A stretch of DNA of 22,464 bases from Gammaproteobacteria bacterium (GTDB taxonomy: Bacteria > Pseudomonadota > Gammaproteobacteria > Eutrophobiales > Eutrophobiaceae): assembly GCA_014239225.1 (NCBI GenBank), contig JAAZZI010000003.1, positions 1 to 22,464 of the forward strand, written 5' to 3'. The translations under genes were made by a program, and so were the position numbers. Numbering within the stretch: position 1 is the first letter of the stretch; each line of letters starts with the position of its first letter. This document shows positions 13,509-22,320 of this stretch, in pieces. The notes beneath the pieces were generated by a model, which saw only the letters and a list, made by a program, of their open reading frames with translations, was not told the origin of the DNA and did not search any database.

Positions 13509-16376
13509 ATGGATACGATTCGTATACGTGGTGCCCGAACTCACAATCTAAAAGATATCGATCTCGATATTCCCCGGGACAAACTAATTGTTGTCACCGG
13601 GATTTCCGGTTCAGGAAAATCATCTTTGGCATTTGATACTATTTATGCTGACGGACAAAGACGTTATGTCGAATCATTGTCTGCCTATGCAAGACAATTC
13701 CTCTCGCTGATGGAAAAACCGGATGTCGATCTCATCGAAGGTCTGTCACCCGCTATTTCTATTGAACAAAAAAGTACTTCTCATAATCCTAGATCAACAG
13801 TAGGTACAATAACGGAGATTTATGATTATTTGCGTTTGTTATTTGCACGCGTTGGTATTCCGCATTGTCCAATTCATCAGATCCCACTAGCAGCACAGAC
13901 AATCTCACAGATGGTGGATTTGATTTTAAATCGCAAGGAAGAAGAACGTTTAATGTTGTTAGCTCCAGTTATACAGGAACGTAAAGGAGAACATATTCAA
14001 ATAATTGAGCGTCTTCGCGCCGAAGGTTTTATTCGTGCTCGTATCAATGGTGAAATTATTGAACTTGATCAGGTTCCGAAACTTGCGCTACGTAAAAAAC
14101 ATACAATAGAAGTTGTCGTTGATCGTTTCAGGGTTAGAGATGATCTTCGTTTGCGTTTATCAGAGTCATTTGAAACAGCATTACGCCTATCGGAAGGTAC
14201 CGCACTTATCGTGTCTATGGATTCTGATAGTAAGTCCTCCGAGCAATTATTTTCTTCTCGCCATGCCTGTAAAAAATGCGGCTACAGTTTAAATGAATTA
14301 GAACCAAGGTTATTTTCTTTTAATAATCCAGCAGGTGCATGTCCAGAATGTGATGGACTGGGCGTGATTCAATATTTTGAACCTACTAAAGTTGTTCAAA
14401 ATATTGAGTTAAGTTTACCAGGCGGGGCGATAAAAGGTTGGGACAGAAGAAATATTTATTATTTTCAGATGATTAATTCAATCGCGTCTCATTATAAATT
14501 TAATATCGATACACCATTCAAAGAACTTTCAAATAATATACAAGATATTCTTTTATATGGTAGTGGCGATGAAAAAATTAAGTTTGAATATTTACGAAGT
14601 GAGAAAAAAACAGTTGTTCGTAAACATTCTTTCGAGGGTGTTATACCGAATTTACAGCGTCGTTATCTTGAAAGTGAATCGGCAATGGTGAGAGAAGAAT
14701 TATTAAAATATCAACACCACAAACCATGCCCAGCTTGTTCTGGAACACGATTGAATGAATCCGCGCGTAATGTACTAATTGAAGGTATTACATTACCGAA
14801 TATTACAGCGATGTCTGTTAGTAAAGCTAAATTATTTTTTGAGTCATTAGTATTAACCGGGGCTCGAGGAAAGATTGCATCAAAAATTTTAAAAGAGGTT
14901 AATGACAGGCTTATTTTTTTAGTCAATGTCGGATTAAATTACCTGACGCTTGATCGCAGCGCCGAAACGCTATCTGGTGGGGAGGCACAACGTATTCGAT
15001 TAGCAAGCCAGATAGGCGCAGGCCTAGTCGGTGTTATGTATATTCTTGATGAACCTTCTATTGGGTTACATCAGAGAGATAATAAACGTTTGCTGAAGAC
15101 ATTATTCCATCTACGGGATTTAGGAAATACTGTCATCGTAGTTGAGCATGATGAGGAAGCAATAAATGCAGCTGATCATGTTATAGATATTGGCCCAGGT
15201 GCAGGCGTACATGGCGGACAAATTGTTTCGCAGGGCACTCCTAAAGAGATTGCTATGGATAAAAAATCACTAACTGGTCAATATTTAGCCGGCAAAAAAG
15301 AAATACCAATTCCAGAACATCGCACACCTTTTAATCAAAAAAATGTTTTAGAACTAAAGGGAGCAAGCGGTAACAATCTAAAGCGAGTGAATCTTACGAT
15401 ACCAGTTAGCTTAATGACCTGTATCACTGGTGTATCAGGCTCAGGAAAATCAACCTTAATTAATGATACGCTCTATCAAATCGTTGCACGGGATATAAAT
15501 CGTGCCAACACTAGTCCAGCAGTTCATAAATCAATTAATGGTTTAGAACATTTTGACAAGGTTGTTGATATTAATCAGAGTCCAATCGGTCGTACGCCAA
15601 GGTCAAACCCCGCAACATACACCGGTCTATTTACACCAATTCGCGAATTATATGCAGCGACTCCTGAGGCACGGTCTCGCGCTTATAAAATGGGGCGATT
15701 TAGTTTTAATGTTAAAGGTGGGCGATGCGAAGCATGTGAAGGAGATGGAGTAATTACATATGAAATGCACTTCTTACCTGATATCTACGTTCCTTGTGAT
15801 ACGTGCAAAGGCAAAAGATATAACCGTGAGACATTGGATATTCGTTACAAGGGTAAAAATATACATGAAACACTTGAGATGAGTGTGGAAGAGGCAAGAA
15901 CATTTTTTGATGCTGTCCCAGTTCTCGCACGCAAATTACAGACATTGATGGATGTTGGACTGTCTTACATTAAACTAGGACAAAATGCGACGACTCTTTC
16001 TGGCGGAGAAGCGCAAAGAGTAAAACTTTCAAAAGAACTATCAAAAAGAGATACAGGTAAAACACTTTATATTCTTGATGAGCCAACAACGGGCCTTCAT
16101 TTTCATGATATCCAACAGTTACTTAATATACTTCATCGATTAAAAAGTCATGGCAATACAGTGATTGTGATTGAACACAATCTTGATGTAATTAAGACCG
16201 CTGATTGGATTGTTGATCTTGGTCCGGAAGGTGGTGATGGTGGCGGAGAGATTATCGCATTTGGTTCGCCGGAAGAATTGGCGGAACATCCCGCATCGCA
16301 TACGGGAAAATTTTTAAAAAAAATACTGAGTAAATCAAGCATTAATGATAGCGTTAATCTGGTGAAGGCTTCTTAA
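13509..16376 (+). CDS. uvrA: Excinuclease ABC subunit A
   Basis: Damage-sensing ATPase of nucleotide excision repair; a UvrA dimer loads UvrB at lesions. The 955 aa product has two ABC modules: Walker A GISGSGKSS (31-39) and GVSGSGKST (641-649), each paired with an LSGGEAQR signature and an ILDEPS/ILDEPT Walker B. Zinc-binding cysteines are C254, C257, C278, C281 in the first module and C740, C743, C763, C766 in the second. QKSTSHNPRSTVGT, needed for the UvrB-interacting region, is present. It is slightly longer than the E. coli protein because of a C-terminal tail after HTGKFLKK. There is no Shine-Dalgarno and no CTGT-N8-ACAG LexA box in the 80 nt upstream, so SOS control is not evident. Confidence 0.98.
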   Translation: MDTIRIRGARTHNLKDIDLDIPRDKLIVVTGISGSGKSSLAFDTIYADGQRRYVESLSAYARQFLSLMEKPDVDLIEGLSPAISIEQKSTSHNPRSTVGTITEIYDYLRLLFARVGIPHCPIHQIPLAAQTISQMVDLILNRKEEERLMLLAPVIQERKGEHIQIIERLRAEGFIRARINGEIIELDQVPKLALRKKHTIEVVVDRFRVRDDLRLRLSESFETALRLSEGTALIVSMDSDSKSSEQLFSSRHACKKCGYSLNELEPRLFSFNNPAGACPECDGLGVIQYFEPTKVVQNIELSLPGGAIKGWDRRNIYYFQMINSIASHYKFNIDTPFKELSNNIQDILLYGSGDEKIKFEYLRSEKKTVVRKHSFEGVIPNLQRRYLESESAMVREELLKYQHHKPCPACSGTRLNESARNVLIEGITLPNITAMSVSKAKLFFESLVLTGARGKIASKILKEVNDRLIFLVNVGLNYLTLDRSAETLSGGEAQRIRLASQIGAGLVGVMYILDEPSIGLHQRDNKRLLKTLFHLRDLGNTVIVVEHDEEAINAADHVIDIGPGAGVHGGQIVSQGTPKEIAMDKKSLTGQYLAGKKEIPIPEHRTPFNQKNVLELKGASGNNLKRVNLTIPVSLMTCITGVSGSGKSTLINDTLYQIVARDINRANTSPAVHKSINGLEHFDKVVDINQSPIGRTPRSNPATYTGLFTPIRELYAATPEARSRAYKMGRFSFNVKGGRCEACEGDGVITYEMHFLPDIYVPCDTCKGKRYNRETLDIRYKGKNIHETLEMSVEEARTFFDAVPVLARKLQTLMDVGLSYIKLGQNATTLSGGEAQRVKLSKELSKRDTGKTLYILDEPTTGLHFHDIQQLLNILHRLKSHGNTVIVIEHNLDVIKTADWIVDLGPEGGDGGGEIIAFGSPEELAEHPASHTGKFLKKILSKSSINDSVNLVKAS

Positions 16377-16412
16377 AAATTATTTAATACATAACGTAGG
16401 GGAGTTTGTTTT

Positions 16413-17348
16413 ATGGGTGTTTTGATATGTGGGTCTATGGCATATGACCATATCATGGTTTTTCAAGACCAGTTTAAGAATCATATCCTTCCGGATAAGG
16501 TACATATTCTAAACGTTTCTTTTCTTGTTCCTGAGATGCGCCGGGAATTTGGCGGATGCGCCGGTAATATCGCTTATAACTTGAACTTATTAGATCCCTC
16601 AATCGCATTACCTATGGCGACCGTTGGAAAGGACTTTGATTCTTATGCATATTGGATGGACAAACACAATATTAATCGAAAATATATAAAAATTATTGAA
16701 GACGCATTTACCGCACAAGCATTTATAACAACTGACATGGATGATAATCAAATTACAGCCTTTCATCCTGGGGCCATGAATCATTCTCAAGAAAATAATA
16801 TTAGCGATGTTCAATCTTGCCGTTTAGGAATTGTTTCGCCTGATGGTCGTGATGGCATGTTGAAGCACGCACAACAGTTTGCCGATAAAAACATTCCTTT
16901 TATCTTTGATCCAGGGCAGGGTATGCCGATGTTTAATGGAGAAGAACTTGCCCAATTTATTGAACAGGCAACTTGGGTAACGGTTAATGATTATGAATGG
17001 CAAATGATGAAAGAAAAAACAGGTTTATCAGAAAAAGAAATAACGAAAGAAGTTAAAGCGTTGATTGTTACATGTGGTGGAGATGGTTCAAAAATTTACA
17101 CTAAAGAAAAACTAATTGAAATACCAAGCGTGAAACCAGAATCAATTTCTGATCCAACAGGTTGTGGTGATGCATATCGTGCTGGGTTACTTTATGGCCT
17201 TGTTAATGATATAGATTTGGAGATAACAGGAAAGATTGCATCTTTGATGGGGTCGATAAAAATATCTTGTCATGGGACACAAAATCATTCATTTATAATA
17301 GAGGAATTTAAATCACGTTTTGAAAGTGAATTTGGATGTAAAATTTAA
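16413..17348 (+). CDS. PfkB-family carbohydrate/nucleoside kinase (adenosine kinase-like)
   Basis: A 311 aa ribokinase-fold enzyme. The substrate side shows EFGGCAGNIAYNL (45-57), and the C-terminal PfkB signature is SDPTGCGDAYRAGLL (246-260) with catalytic base D253; CGGDGS marks the nucleotide-binding turn. The beginning (LICGSMAYDHIMVF) and the overall pattern are closest in my reading to the adenosine kinase-like branch found in several autotrophic and methylotrophic proteobacteria. The phosphate acceptor (adenosine, ribose or another sugar) cannot be fixed from sequence. A strong ribosome site, GGGGAG, lies about seven bases before the ATG. The gene follows uvrA by 36 nt on the same strand and may be read through from it; its 3' end lies 9 nt from the convergent heme-binding-like gene. 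Confidence 0.85.
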   Translation: MGVLICGSMAYDHIMVFQDQFKNHILPDKVHILNVSFLVPEMRREFGGCAGNIAYNLNLLDPSIALPMATVGKDFDSYAYWMDKHNINRKYIKIIEDAFTAQAFITTDMDDNQITAFHPGAMNHSQENNISDVQSCRLGIVSPDGRDGMLKHAQQFADKNIPFIFDPGQGMPMFNGEELAQFIEQATWVTVNDYEWQMMKEKTGLSEKEITKEVKALIVTCGGDGSKIYTKEKLIEIPSVKPESISDPTGCGDAYRAGLLYGLVNDIDLEITGKIASLMGSIKISCHGTQNHSFIIEEFKSRFESEFGCKI

Positions 17349-17357
17349 TGTGGCCTT

Positions 17358-17774
17358 TTAATTCTCAGTTTGAATAATTGCCTGACCTGCTTCACAACAT
17401 GCATCATCTTCATCGGGCAGTCCTCCGCCAACACCAATTCCACCAATACAATGTCCGTCTTTTATAATGGGGCGCCCACCCGGGCTTGGGAGCGCGTTCC
17501 CAGGAATTACGCTCGGTATGGAAAACCACAACAACGGGTTTTGATCTTTAATGCTATCAATTTCCATTGTTGAGCGTTTAAATGAAGCAGCAGCCATTGC
17601 TTTTGCTTTGGATGTATCAAAAGTATAAAAACCAGCTTTATCGGCACGGGAGAAATAAACCATACGTCCTGATTCATCAACAATAGAAACACTCATTGGG
17701 CGATTTAATTCTTCAGATTTTTTATGGGCAGCTTTAGCAATTTTTTCTGCTAATTCAAAAGTCATTTCTATCAT
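17358..17774 (-). CDS. GlcG/HbpS-family (DUF336) heme-binding-like protein
   Basis: A 138 aa soluble protein of the GlcG/HbpS family. Typical segments are PMSVSIVDESGRMVYFSRADKA (about 26-47), FDTSKAKAMAA (52-62), PGGRPIIKDGHCIGGIGVGGG (about 97-117) and the final DEDDACCEAGQAII. Family members include HbpS, a heme- and redox-sensing protein in Streptomyces, and GlcG near glycolate oxidase genes; the role of most members is unknown. The paired cysteines C125-C126 are notable. Either ATG 17774 or the one three codons later (17765) could be used; GGGG about ten bases before the first favours it. It lies downstream of the pckG terminator, so it probably has its own promoter. Confidence 0.8.
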   Translation of the reverse strand: MIEMTFELAEKIAKAAHKKSEELNRPMSVSIVDESGRMVYFSRADKAGFYTFDTSKAKAMAAASFKRSTMEIDSIKDQNPLLWFSIPSVIPGNALPSPGGRPIIKDGHCIGGIGVGGGLPDEDDACCEAGQAIIQTEN

Positions 17775-17803
17775 AATCTAATACCCCATTTATTTTATAG
17801 TAT

Positions 17804-17833
17804 ATAAAAAAAGCCCGCGCAAAGCGGGCTTTT
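17804..17833 (-). terminator. Intrinsic terminator after pckG
   Basis: Stem AAAAGCCCGC/GCGGGCTTTT (17809-17818 with 17824-17833) with a 5 nt loop. Read on the minus strand it is followed by seven U residues, and it lies 26 nt past the pckG stop. The symmetrical A and T flanks mean it could also work on the plus strand, but no plus-strand gene ends here. Confidence 0.9.
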
Positions 17834-17858
17834 AATTTAAAAGATTTAACAGAATAAA

Positions 17859-19664
17859 TTATGCAACCGCCTGTTGTGTTGATTCTAAGCGTTTCTTTAA
17901 TGCTTTAATTTGTTGACGTAATTCTTCTGGTAAATGGCTGCCAAAGCTATCATAGTATTCCTCAATGCCCGGCAATTCTTGCAACCAACCTTCAACATCA
18001 ACACGAAGCAGACTAGCTTTATCAGCCTCATTCATTTCTAAGCCATTAAAATCAATTCCGTCTAGCGTTGGCATTTTGCCTATTGGTGTATCGATTGCAT
18101 CAGCACTACCATTACAACGCTCAAAGACCCATTTTAAAACACGGCTATTTTCACCAAAACCAGGCCACATAAATTTTCCAGCCTCATTCTTACGGAACCA
18201 GTTTACATAGAAGATCTTTGGTAGCTTAGCACCTTCTTTTTTACCTATGCCTAGCCAATGACTCCAGTAATCAGCCATGTTGTAACCGCAAAATGGGAGC
18301 ATTGCCATTGGGTCACGGCGTAGTTGTCCAATTGCACCAAAAGCAGCAGCCGTCATTTCAGAGGCAATGATGGTGCCGATAAAAGTGCCGTGATTCCAAT
18401 CTAGCGCTTCGGTAACCAAAGGAACAACCGTTGCGCGACGACCACCAAACAATATTGCGCTAATTGGCACACCTTTTGGGTCTTCCCATTCGTCGGCTAT
18501 TACCGGGCATTGTGATGCTGGCGCGGTAAAGCGTGCGTTAGGATGAGCAGCAGGTGTATCAGAATCAGGCGTCCAATCATTGCCTTTCCAGTCAACTAAA
18601 TGTGCTGGTGGTTCATCGGTCATTTCTTCCCACCACACATCACCATCGTCAGTCTCTCCTACATTGGTAAAGATAGAATTTGATTCAAGTGCATACATAG
18701 CATTTGCATTTGATTGCATACTTGTACCAGGTGCAACACCAAAAAAGCCAGCTTCTGGGTTAATAGCATATAACTGACCATCACTACCAAATTTCATCCA
18801 GCAAATATCATCACCTATGGTTTCAACTTTCCAGCCAGGGATGGTTGGCGTTAACATTGCTAAGTTGGTTTTACCACATGCACTCGGAAATGCCCCGGCA
18901 ACATATTTAATTTCACCTGCATCATTGGTTAATTTAAGAATTAACATATGTTCTGCTAACCAACCTTCATCTCTTGCCATGGTTGACGCAATACGTAATG
19001 CAAAACATTTTTTCCCAAGTAAGGCATTGCCACCATAACCTGAACCAAATGACCAAATCTCACGAGTTTCCGGGTAATGAACAATATATCGATTATCGGG
19101 ATTACATGGCCAAGGAACATCTTCTTCATTTTCAGCCAATGGCGCTCCTACTGAATGAATGCACGGAACGAAATCACCGTCAGTTCCTAAAACATCTAAT
19201 ACCTTGTTACCAACACGAGCCATGATGTGCATATTTGTGACAACATAAGCTGAATCACTAATTTCAACCCCAATTTGAGCAATATCAGATCCTATCGGAC
19301 CCATACTAAATGGGATGACATACATCGTGCGTCCTTTCATGCAACCACTGAATAAATTATTTAATGTCCCACGCATTTCTTTTGGTGCACACCAATTATT
19401 GGTGGGCCCGGCATCTTCTTCTTTTTCAGAACAGATATAAGTACGGTCTTCAACTCGTGCAACATCAGCCGGAACAGAGCGGATGTAGTAACTGTTGGGA
19501 CGTTTTTTTTCGTCAAGTTTTTTTGCGGTGCCGCCTTTTACCAAAATGTCCCACATTTTTGACCATTCGTCTTTTGAACCATCACACCAAACAACATTGT
19601 CGGGTTGGCAAAGCGTGGTCATTTCATCAACCCAGCGTCCTAGTTTTTTATTTTTTGTAACCAT
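17859..19664 (-). CDS. pckG: Phosphoenolpyruvate carboxykinase, GTP-dependent
   Basis: Interconverts oxaloacetate and PEP with GTP, a gluconeogenic or anaplerotic step. The 601 aa length and motifs are those of the GTP class: PADVARVEDRTYIC (66-79), the P-loop SACGKTNL (261-268) with hyper-reactive C263, kinase-2 DDICWMKFG (285-293), GFFGVAPGTS, and FGGRRATVVPLV near the centre. The ATP-dependent PckA has a different P-loop context. AGAGGT about ten bases upstream supports the start. The coding sequence is visibly less AT-rich than its neighbours, which I read as codon bias of a highly expressed gene rather than transfer. It is a single-gene unit with a strong terminator. With pyk it sets flux at the PEP/pyruvate/oxaloacetate node. 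Confidence 0.97.
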   Translation of the reverse strand: MVTKNKKLGRWVDEMTTLCQPDNVVWCDGSKDEWSKMWDILVKGGTAKKLDEKKRPNSYYIRSVPADVARVEDRTYICSEKEEDAGPTNNWCAPKEMRGTLNNLFSGCMKGRTMYVIPFSMGPIGSDIAQIGVEISDSAYVVTNMHIMARVGNKVLDVLGTDGDFVPCIHSVGAPLAENEEDVPWPCNPDNRYIVHYPETREIWSFGSGYGGNALLGKKCFALRIASTMARDEGWLAEHMLILKLTNDAGEIKYVAGAFPSACGKTNLAMLTPTIPGWKVETIGDDICWMKFGSDGQLYAINPEAGFFGVAPGTSMQSNANAMYALESNSIFTNVGETDDGDVWWEEMTDEPPAHLVDWKGNDWTPDSDTPAAHPNARFTAPASQCPVIADEWEDPKGVPISAILFGGRRATVVPLVTEALDWNHGTFIGTIIASEMTAAAFGAIGQLRRDPMAMLPFCGYNMADYWSHWLGIGKKEGAKLPKIFYVNWFRKNEAGKFMWPGFGENSRVLKWVFERCNGSADAIDTPIGKMPTLDGIDFNGLEMNEADKASLLRVDVEGWLQELPGIEEYYDSFGSHLPEELRQQIKALKKRLESTQQAVA

Positions 19665-19833
19665 TACTATATAGACCTCTATTTTTTTAGGTTTTCCAAT
19701 TTATTGATGGATAGAAAGCGATTTCACTGTTCTCGATGAGGCTATCTATAATCGATTTTTTCTTTTTAATACTGATGCACTTAATATAACTATATGTTAT
19801 TTCAGCAATTCTCTCAGTAGCTCCACTTTAATA

Positions 19834-19850
19834 ATATTGCAATGCAATAT
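19834..19850. repeat. 17-bp near-perfect palindrome, possible operator
   Basis: ATATTGCA, one base, TGCAATAT: 8 bp arms with a single central base. The size and symmetry suit a dimeric helix-turn-helix regulator. Position: about 170 nt upstream of pckG and 217 nt upstream of lgt. The regulator is unknown. Confidence 0.5.
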
Positions 19851-19996
19851 AATGTTTTGTTGAGCCTTCTAATCATTCTTGTTTTCGATGGTTAAATCAA
19901 GTTTAAGGAGCGGAAAATTGTTAGTTATTTTCTCAGATTTACTTAAATTTAGTAATTTCTTACTGTCTTTTTCGGTAAAGATCACTGAGTAAGCTC

Positions 19997-20019
19997 ATTT
20001 TCTTGAGATACAAGAAAAT
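19997..20019. repeat. Inverted repeat upstream of lgt
   Basis: ATTTTCTTG, five bases, CAAGAAAAT: perfect 9 bp arms ending 47 nt before the lgt ATG. It could be an operator or a hairpin in the lgt leader. It is AU-rich and has no clean U tract, so a terminator is less likely. Confidence 0.4.
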
Positions 20020-20066
20020 ATTTTGTTTGCTAACTCATTTTTTTTACATGTTAATATTTATTTATC

Positions 20067-20855
20067 ATGCTTTCATACCCAAATATCAATCCCGTCGCTC
20101 TCGATTTAGGTTTTGTATCAATATACTGGTACGGAATTAGTTATGTTGTTGGCATATTAGGCGCTTGGGTTTTATTACGATACCGCGCTCATCACATTGA
20201 ATTATCGTTAAATGATGAGCAAATAGCCGATTTAGTTTTTTTTGCAATGCTCGGAGTTATTCTTGGGGGGCGCCTCGGCTCAGTTCTTTTTTATAACTTA
20301 CCCTATTATTTAGAGCATCCGCTTGAAATTTTTTACATTCATCGAGGAGGAATGTCATTTCATGGTGGTTTGATTGGTGTTATTTTCGCTACGTGGTTTT
20401 TTAGCAATAAGGTTAATACTTCATTTTTTAAAATTACTGATTTTATTGTGCCTGTTATTCCTATTGGTCTGGGTTGCGGCAGGATTGGAAATTTTATTAA
20501 CGGTGAGCTTTGGGGGGCACCGAGTACTTTACCTTGGGCAATGATATTTCCAGACCCAGTAGCTGGCGGAATTACCCGACATCCTTCACAACTTTATGAA
20601 GCATTATTCGAGGGTTTGGTTTTATTTATAATTCTCTGGTGGTTTTCTAAAACACCAAGGCCAATTAAAGCGACATCTGGTTTATTTTTAATTTGTTATG
20701 GTATGTTTAGATTTTTAATTGAGTTTGTGCGAACACCAGATCAACATATTGGTTACATTGCTTTTGATTGGTTAACAATGGGCCAATTACTTTCAATACC
20801 CATGGTAGTATTCGGATCAATATTTTTCATAATGGCGTACCGAATTAACGATTAA
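20067..20855 (+). CDS. lgt: Prolipoprotein diacylglyceryl transferase
   Basis: Attaches diacylglycerol from phosphatidylglycerol to the lipobox cysteine of prelipoproteins in the inner membrane, the first lipoprotein maturation step. The 262 aa protein has about seven membrane segments. The essential HGG is at 99-101 (GGMSFHGGLIG), the Lgt signature GRIGNFINGELWG at 138-150 includes R139, N142 and E147, and RHPSQLYEALFEG (171-183) is intact. No Shine-Dalgarno is visible before the ATG, which follows a long AT-rich leader. It is first in a lgt-thyA-folA series; lgt-thyA adjacency is common in proteobacteria. Confidence 0.97.
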   Translation: MLSYPNINPVALDLGFVSIYWYGISYVVGILGAWVLLRYRAHHIELSLNDEQIADLVFFAMLGVILGGRLGSVLFYNLPYYLEHPLEIFYIHRGGMSFHGGLIGVIFATWFFSNKVNTSFFKITDFIVPVIPIGLGCGRIGNFINGELWGAPSTLPWAMIFPDPVAGGITRHPSQLYEALFEGLVLFIILWWFSKTPRPIKATSGLFLICYGMFRFLIEFVRTPDQHIGYIAFDWLTMGQLLSIPMVVFGSIFFIMAYRIND

Positions 20856-20886
20856 TTAAACGTAGTTATAAAAAAAGAGAGTTACA

Positions 20887-21678
20887 GTGGAACAGTATTT
20901 AGAACTATTACACCATGTTAAATCGGAAGGTATCAAAAAAGAAGACCGTACTGGCATAGGCACGCTTAGTGTATTTGGTTATCAAATGCGGTTTGATTTA
21001 AATGAGGGTTTCCCGTTATTAACTACAAAAGAAATACATCTAAAGTCGGTTATTTTTGAATTACTTTGGTTTCTGCAGGGCGATACTAATATTAAATATT
21101 TAAATGACAATGGCGTTTCAATTTGGGATGAGTGGGCAAATAAAGATGGTGATTTAGGGCCTGTCTATGGGGCACAATGGCGTTCATGGAAAACAAAAAA
21201 TAAAACAGTAGATCAAATTACAGAGGTTATTGAAGAAATAAAATGCAATCCCAAATCTCGACGTTTAATTGTTAGTGCATGGAATGTTGGCGAAATTAGT
21301 AATATGGCTTTAGCCCCATGCCACGCACTTTTCCAGTTTTATGTTGCTGATGGCAAACTATCATGCCAACTTTATCAGCGGAGCGCTGATATATTTCTCG
21401 GTGTCCCGTTTAATATTGCTTCTTATGCATTATTATTAATGATGATTGCTAAAGTGACTAAATTAAATTTGGGAGAATTTATTCATACTTTTGGTGATGC
21501 ACATATTTACCTAAACCATTTAGATCAGGTTGATGAACAATTGAAACGGAAACCCTATGCATTGCCACAAATGAAATTAAATACAGGTATCGATGATATA
21601 TTTAAATTTAGATATGAACATTTCGAATTAAATAATTATCAGGCACATTCAAAAATTTCTGCACCAATCGCTATTTAA
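20887..21678 (+). CDS. thyA: Thymidylate synthase (ThyA)
   Basis: Makes dTMP from dUMP using methylene-tetrahydrofolate, yielding dihydrofolate. The 263 aa length is normal. Catalytic C145 lies in LAPCHALFQFYV, phosphate-binding arginines in KSRRLIVSAWN (123-133) and YQRSADIFLGVPFN, and the start MEQYLELLHHVKSEG is canonical. The start codon is GTG at 20887, preceded by AGAGAG with good spacing. It is 31 nt after lgt and 33 nt before folA, which recycles the dihydrofolate it produces, so linked expression makes metabolic sense. Confidence 0.98.
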   Translation: MEQYLELLHHVKSEGIKKEDRTGIGTLSVFGYQMRFDLNEGFPLLTTKEIHLKSVIFELLWFLQGDTNIKYLNDNGVSIWDEWANKDGDLGPVYGAQWRSWKTKNKTVDQITEVIEEIKCNPKSRRLIVSAWNVGEISNMALAPCHALFQFYVADGKLSCQLYQRSADIFLGVPFNIASYALLLMMIAKVTKLNLGEFIHTFGDAHIYLNHLDQVDEQLKRKPYALPQMKLNTGIDDIFKFRYEHFELNNYQAHSKISAPIAI

Positions 21679-21711
21679 TAAATTTTATATGAATCTTTTA
21701 ATTTTCTTACT

Positions 21712-22197
21712 ATGCAGTTATCAATAATTGTTGCCATGGATAGAAATCATGTCATCGGTAGAGGCGGTACTCTGCCATGGCATATTTCATCGGATCTAAA
21801 AAATTTTAAGAAAATAACGATGGGAAAGCCTATTCTTATGGGCAGGAAAACACATGATTCTATAGGCAAGCCATTGCCAGGCAGAGAAAATATAATCCTC
21901 ACAAACAATAAGAAATATTTAGCTGAAGGTTGTACAGTAAAAAATACATTAGATGAGGTTTACTCATATTGTGAAGAACAATTGGAAGTAGTAGTAATGG
22001 GCGGCGCTATTTTATATTCGCAAACATTGGATAAAGCAGAGAAACTTTATATCACGGAAGTTAATGCTAGCGTCAATGGAGATACATTGTTTCCTGAATA
22101 TAAAAGTAGTCAGTGGAGAGAGATATCGAGAGAAAGCTTTAATGCAGACGAAAATAATGAATTTGACTATAGCTTTACAGTATTAGAAAGAAAATAA
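21712..22197 (+). CDS. folA: Dihydrofolate reductase
   Basis: Reduces dihydrofolate to tetrahydrofolate with NADPH. The 161 aa product is of chromosomal FolA size and shows IIVAMDRNHVIGRGGTLPW at the N-terminus, the catalytic acid D28 in SSDLKNF, MGRKTHDSIGKPLPGRENIIL (43-63) for cofactor binding, and VVMGGAILY (about 93-101). It follows thyA closely. No good Shine-Dalgarno is visible. In the next bases the sequence passes directly into a remnant of apaG, so the end of this gene lies next to a rearrangement, but folA itself is intact. Confidence 0.97.
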   Translation: MQLSIIVAMDRNHVIGRGGTLPWHISSDLKNFKKITMGKPILMGRKTHDSIGKPLPGRENIILTNNKKYLAEGCTVKNTLDEVYSYCEEQLEVVVMGGAILYSQTLDKAEKLYITEVNASVNGDTLFPEYKSSQWREISRESFNADENNEFDYSFTVLERK

Positions 22198-22198
22198 T

Positions 22199-22318
22199 TT
22201 TTACGATCAGAATTTTGGTTGTATGCAGGGTTCTTATGAAATGATCGCTGATGATGGTATGGAATTTGATGCCACAATCCCGGTATTTAATCTCGCCGCA
22301 CCAAATACACTTCATTAA
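22199..22318 (+). pseudogene. apaG: apaG remnant, C-terminal part only
   Basis: The frame encodes, from about 22217, GCMQGSYEMIADDGMEFD and onward to FNLAAPNTLH followed by TAA. This is the unmistakable C-terminal third of ApaG (MQGSYxM...DG...F...IPxFxLxxPxTLH). The first ~90 residues are absent: an in-frame TAG lies at 22184-22186 inside folA and nothing ApaG-like precedes GCMQGSY. ATG 22223 could in principle start a 31 aa peptide but has no ribosome site. It keeps the normal apaG-apaH order with 2 nt to the next ATG. I read it as a deletion remnant; a misassembly would look the same. Confidence 0.85.
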
Positions 22319-22320
22319 TA

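Larger units (their letters stand above)
19665..20066. other. 402-nt intergenic region between divergent pckG and lgt
   Basis: AT-rich, with no convincing gene. It must hold the promoters of pckG (minus) and lgt (plus), but I see no strong -35/-10 pair for either. It contains two clear inverted repeats, listed separately. A 34-codon ORF at 19888-19992 has an AAGGAG site before an internal TTG at 19918, but no recognisable product. Confidence 0.7.

Noticed and set aside
17965..19660. Several plus-strand ORFs of 65-98 codons antisense to pckG
   Set aside because: They are shadows of a strongly biased GTP-PEPCK gene, without ribosome sites or recognisable domains.
17859..19664. Horizontal transfer of pckG because of its higher GC content
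   Set aside because: Codon bias of a highly expressed central metabolic gene is a simpler explanation; no mobile element or repeat flanks it.
19997..20019. Inverted repeat before lgt as a terminator
   Set aside because: The stem is AU-rich with no clean U run, and no plus-strand gene ends upstream.
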